Origin: Herpetosiphon geysericola
GTDB lineage: Bacteria > Chloroflexota > Chloroflexia > Chloroflexales > Herpetosiphonaceae
Direction of reading: 5' to 3'
NCBI RefSeq assembly: GCF_001306135.1
Contig: NZ_LGKP01000023.1
Location: 1-53,856 of the forward strand
Length of the DNA stretch: 53,856 nt
Every line of letters starts with the position of its first letter. Position 1 is the first letter of the stretch. Of this stretch, positions 52,460 through 53,856 are shown piece by piece. Below the pieces are notes generated by a model that made no database searches, was not told where the DNA came from, and saw nothing but the letters and a program-made list of their open reading frames with translations. The position numbers and the translations under genes are program-made.

Positions 52460-53626
52460 TTAGTTTAATTCTTCAATATCGTGAACGTACCAGATACCAT
52501 CTTCATTAACTAAGGTGATTGACTCATACAGTTTAATCAGTGGTGATCGGGCAATCCGATTTGCTTTCGTAATCAATACCATTTCGCCTGAAATAATTTT
52601 AAGCGTAATTTTTCGATCTTTATCTTCTGAAATAACTTCGTATTCAATTGGAGTAACATAGGCTTTGGTGATCATGGGGGCAAATGCTGCCATATCTCCG
52701 CTAAATTCGCCGTTAAATCCTTCCATTAGTTGATCAGCATATGCTTCTGAGTTATTCCGATATTGGCGGCTAAAGTAGCGTTCGATTAAAGGTTTTCCGG
52801 TAATCTGATGCCCATTTGCGGTATAGGTTTGTGGATTAACGAGCATTTTAAAGAGATCATCGAGCATTGCCGTGGTGCGGTCTTGGGCGCTGACCTTTGG
52901 CGTTGGGGGCGGCGTTTTGACTGCATTGCTTAAATAACTAAGCCCAATACACAGCGCAACTAAGCCAAGTGTAGCAAAAACCAACCATTTTAAAACCTTG
53001 GCTGCCCTGCTTGGCTGCACATGAGGATAGGCAACTTGCCCATATTGGGGCTGGATTTGCCCATGCATTGGCGGCGCATAGGCTTGGTTGGGCTGCGCAT
53101 AGCCAGCTTGAATCGGTTGGACATAGCCCATTGGCGCTTGCGGGTAGCTAGCTTGGATTGGCTGAACATAACTTGGTGGCGCAGCTGATATGCCTGCTGA
53201 CAGATTGCTTAATTCTGCTAACGATGGAGTTGCGCTTGGAGCTAATGGCCGAATGCCTGTGTTCGGCGCACTGGTCGGGAGTGGTGGCGTGGCAATTGGA
53301 TTGCTAGTCGGCGCTGCTTCAGTTGCATTGTTGCTAAACCATGTTGATTTTGGCAATTCAACGCTGGCAACTGCTGGCGGTGCTGTCGGAGCATCAAGCA
53401 ATTGCAAACCGTGTTTGGCCGCAGCATTGGTTGGATCGAACGCTAAGATGCGTTGGAAACAATCGCGTTTTTGCTCTGTAGCTTCGACAACTTCAGCTAA
53501 GAACAGCCATGTTTCGACGTGTTTGCTATCAAGGCGTAAAGCTTGTGAAGCCAATTGCTTGGCTTTAGCGCGATCTCCTCCATGCAAGGCATTACGAGCC
53601 TCGGTTAATAATTCGGCGATGTGCAT
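52460..53626 (-). CDS. TPR-like protein with QP-rich repeats and one membrane helix
   Basis: A 388-residue protein. The N-terminal 75 residues are TPR-like hairpins ('KQLASQALRLDSKHVETWLF', 'LAEVVEATEQKRDCFQRI', 'LAFDPTNAAAKHGLQLLD'), similar to those of the gene at 47343. A low-complexity region (about 80-210) has 'YVQPIQASYPQ' type repeats rich in Pro, Gln and Tyr. One transmembrane helix ('VLKWLVFATLGLVALCIGLS') lies near 215-235, followed by a soluble domain of about 150 residues ('TAMLDDLFKMLVNPQTYT', 'EYEVISEDKDRKITLKII', 'ESITLVNEDGIWYVHDI') of SnoaL/NTF2-like or DUF4878-like build. Function unknown. The start is ATG 53626. Confidence 0.75.
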   Translation of the reverse strand: MHIAELLTEARNALHGGDRAKAKQLASQALRLDSKHVETWLFLAEVVEATEQKRDCFQRILAFDPTNAAAKHGLQLLDAPTAPPAVASVELPKSTWFSNNATEAAPTSNPIATPPLPTSAPNTGIRPLAPSATPSLAELSNLSAGISAAPPSYVQPIQASYPQAPMGYVQPIQAGYAQPNQAYAPPMHGQIQPQYGQVAYPHVQPSRAAKVLKWLVFATLGLVALCIGLSYLSNAVKTPPPTPKVSAQDRTTAMLDDLFKMLVNPQTYTANGHQITGKPLIERYFSRQYRNNSEAYADQLMEGFNGEFSGDMAAFAPMITKAYVTPIEYEVISEDKDRKITLKIISGEMVLITKANRIARSPLIKLYESITLVNEDGIWYVHDIEELN

Positions 53627-53728
53627 TGTTCTTCCCTCAATGGTTGGAGCCTTTGCTCAATAATCGCCCTAGTATAGCATTGCTTTGCAGCTTAATGTAG
53701 CGACTTTTGATGGAATATATTAATTACC

Positions 53729-53856
53729 ATACGCTTGATGTGAGTTATGATGAAAGCATTGCTTGACAAACAAGGACGGAAGTCCCACGATGGAAGTGCT
53801 TACCCACCATCCGAAGGAGTTCCGTCCATGGCTAGTATAGCATTTTCTGACCTGAT
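53729..53856 (+). mobile_element. IS982-family insertion sequence, 5' end
   Basis: Begins with atacgcttgatgtgagtta (53729-53747), the inverse of the repeat at 697-713. It runs out of the window after 128 bases. Same orientation as the element at the left edge, so the two fragments look like opposite ends of copies of one IS. Arms ggacggaa (53774-53781) and ttccgtcc (53820-53827) surround the Shine-Dalgarno and abut the start codon. Confidence 0.85.
53828..53856 (+). CDS. IS982-family transposase, first nine codons
   Basis: ATG at 53828 follows AAGGAG (53814-53819) by 8 bases, and the frame reads MASIAFSDL to the window end. It supplies the N-terminus that is missing from the transposase at 2-697. 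Another ATG at 53789 reads into a stop after 16 codons and is rejected. Confidence 0.7.

Noticed and set aside
1-53856. The whole window as a composite transposon
   Set aside because: The interior is dominated by core genes (rplU, smc, mfd, gnd, hisG, tRNA-Ala), so the flanking IS ends are better explained as repeat boundaries.

Overview
The window reads as chromosomal DNA of a filamentous Chloroflexota, most likely Herpetosiphon. This is inferred from protein style (LppX- and LolA-like lipoproteins, short TPR membrane proteins with a recurrent 'AWLWLSGVVDS'-type unit, secreted CBM proteins with TP-rich linkers), from the rpsU-yqeY-pgpH-ybeY-dgkA order, and from a cellular reverse-transcriptase-related gene of the rvt type, which I recall being reported in bacteria from Herpetosiphon aurantiacus. 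No similarity search was possible, so the genus is an inference.

Layout. Positions 1-713 are the 3' part of an IS982-family element, and 53729-53856 are the 5' end of a copy of apparently the same element in the same orientation. The sequence therefore probably stops inside a genomic repeat at each end. Next come rplU-rpmA-rpmE behind a consensus promoter and an attenuator-like leader, then tdk and a PAP2-type phosphatase, a 33-residue membrane peptide, and a VanW-family protein coupled to a secreted M14 peptidase. A minus-strand block (10.6-6.7 kb) is rpsU, yqeY, pgpH, ybeY, dgkA. It is followed by a metallophosphoesterase, an orphan oligopeptide-binding lipoprotein behind a promoter/hairpin/terminator leader, and mfd. 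At 18.6-23.6 kb lie a Crp-like regulator with an SDR, then DAHP synthase, a hypothetical protein, an LppX-like lipoprotein and an MBL-fold hydrolase.

23.8-28.1 kb is a polysaccharide-degradation locus: a secreted AA10 LPMO with CBM5/12 diverges from a GH9-CBM2 cellulase. The cellulase has a CebR/CelR-like operator, and palindromes lie ahead of both genes. Next are an M29 aminopeptidase broken by one in-frame TAA, tRNA-Ala(GGC), a GNAT protein and smc. 33.98-37.97 kb is a copper/redox cluster: YtkA-like protein, cytochrome c, His-rich membrane protein, LPXTG-anchored CopC and a CopC-CopD fusion. hisG and the rvt-like gene follow.

The remainder holds a kinase/HAD pair behind a LacI-type palindrome, a three-repeat secreted protein, a biotin-dependent carboxylase alpha subunit, two TPR membrane proteins, a LolA-like lipoprotein, an SDR lacking the usual catalytic Tyr/Lys, and gnd.

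Gaps of about 200-900 bp are filled with dispersed repeats: 'aacgcagag' and 'cttcgtggtt' motifs, 'ggatgaa' strings, and a two-hairpin REP-like family whose stems covary among three copies. The most notable items are the rvt-like polymerase with its downstream alternative-pairing region, the cellulase operator, the structured leaders, the covarying repeat family and the nonsense-interrupted M29 gene.
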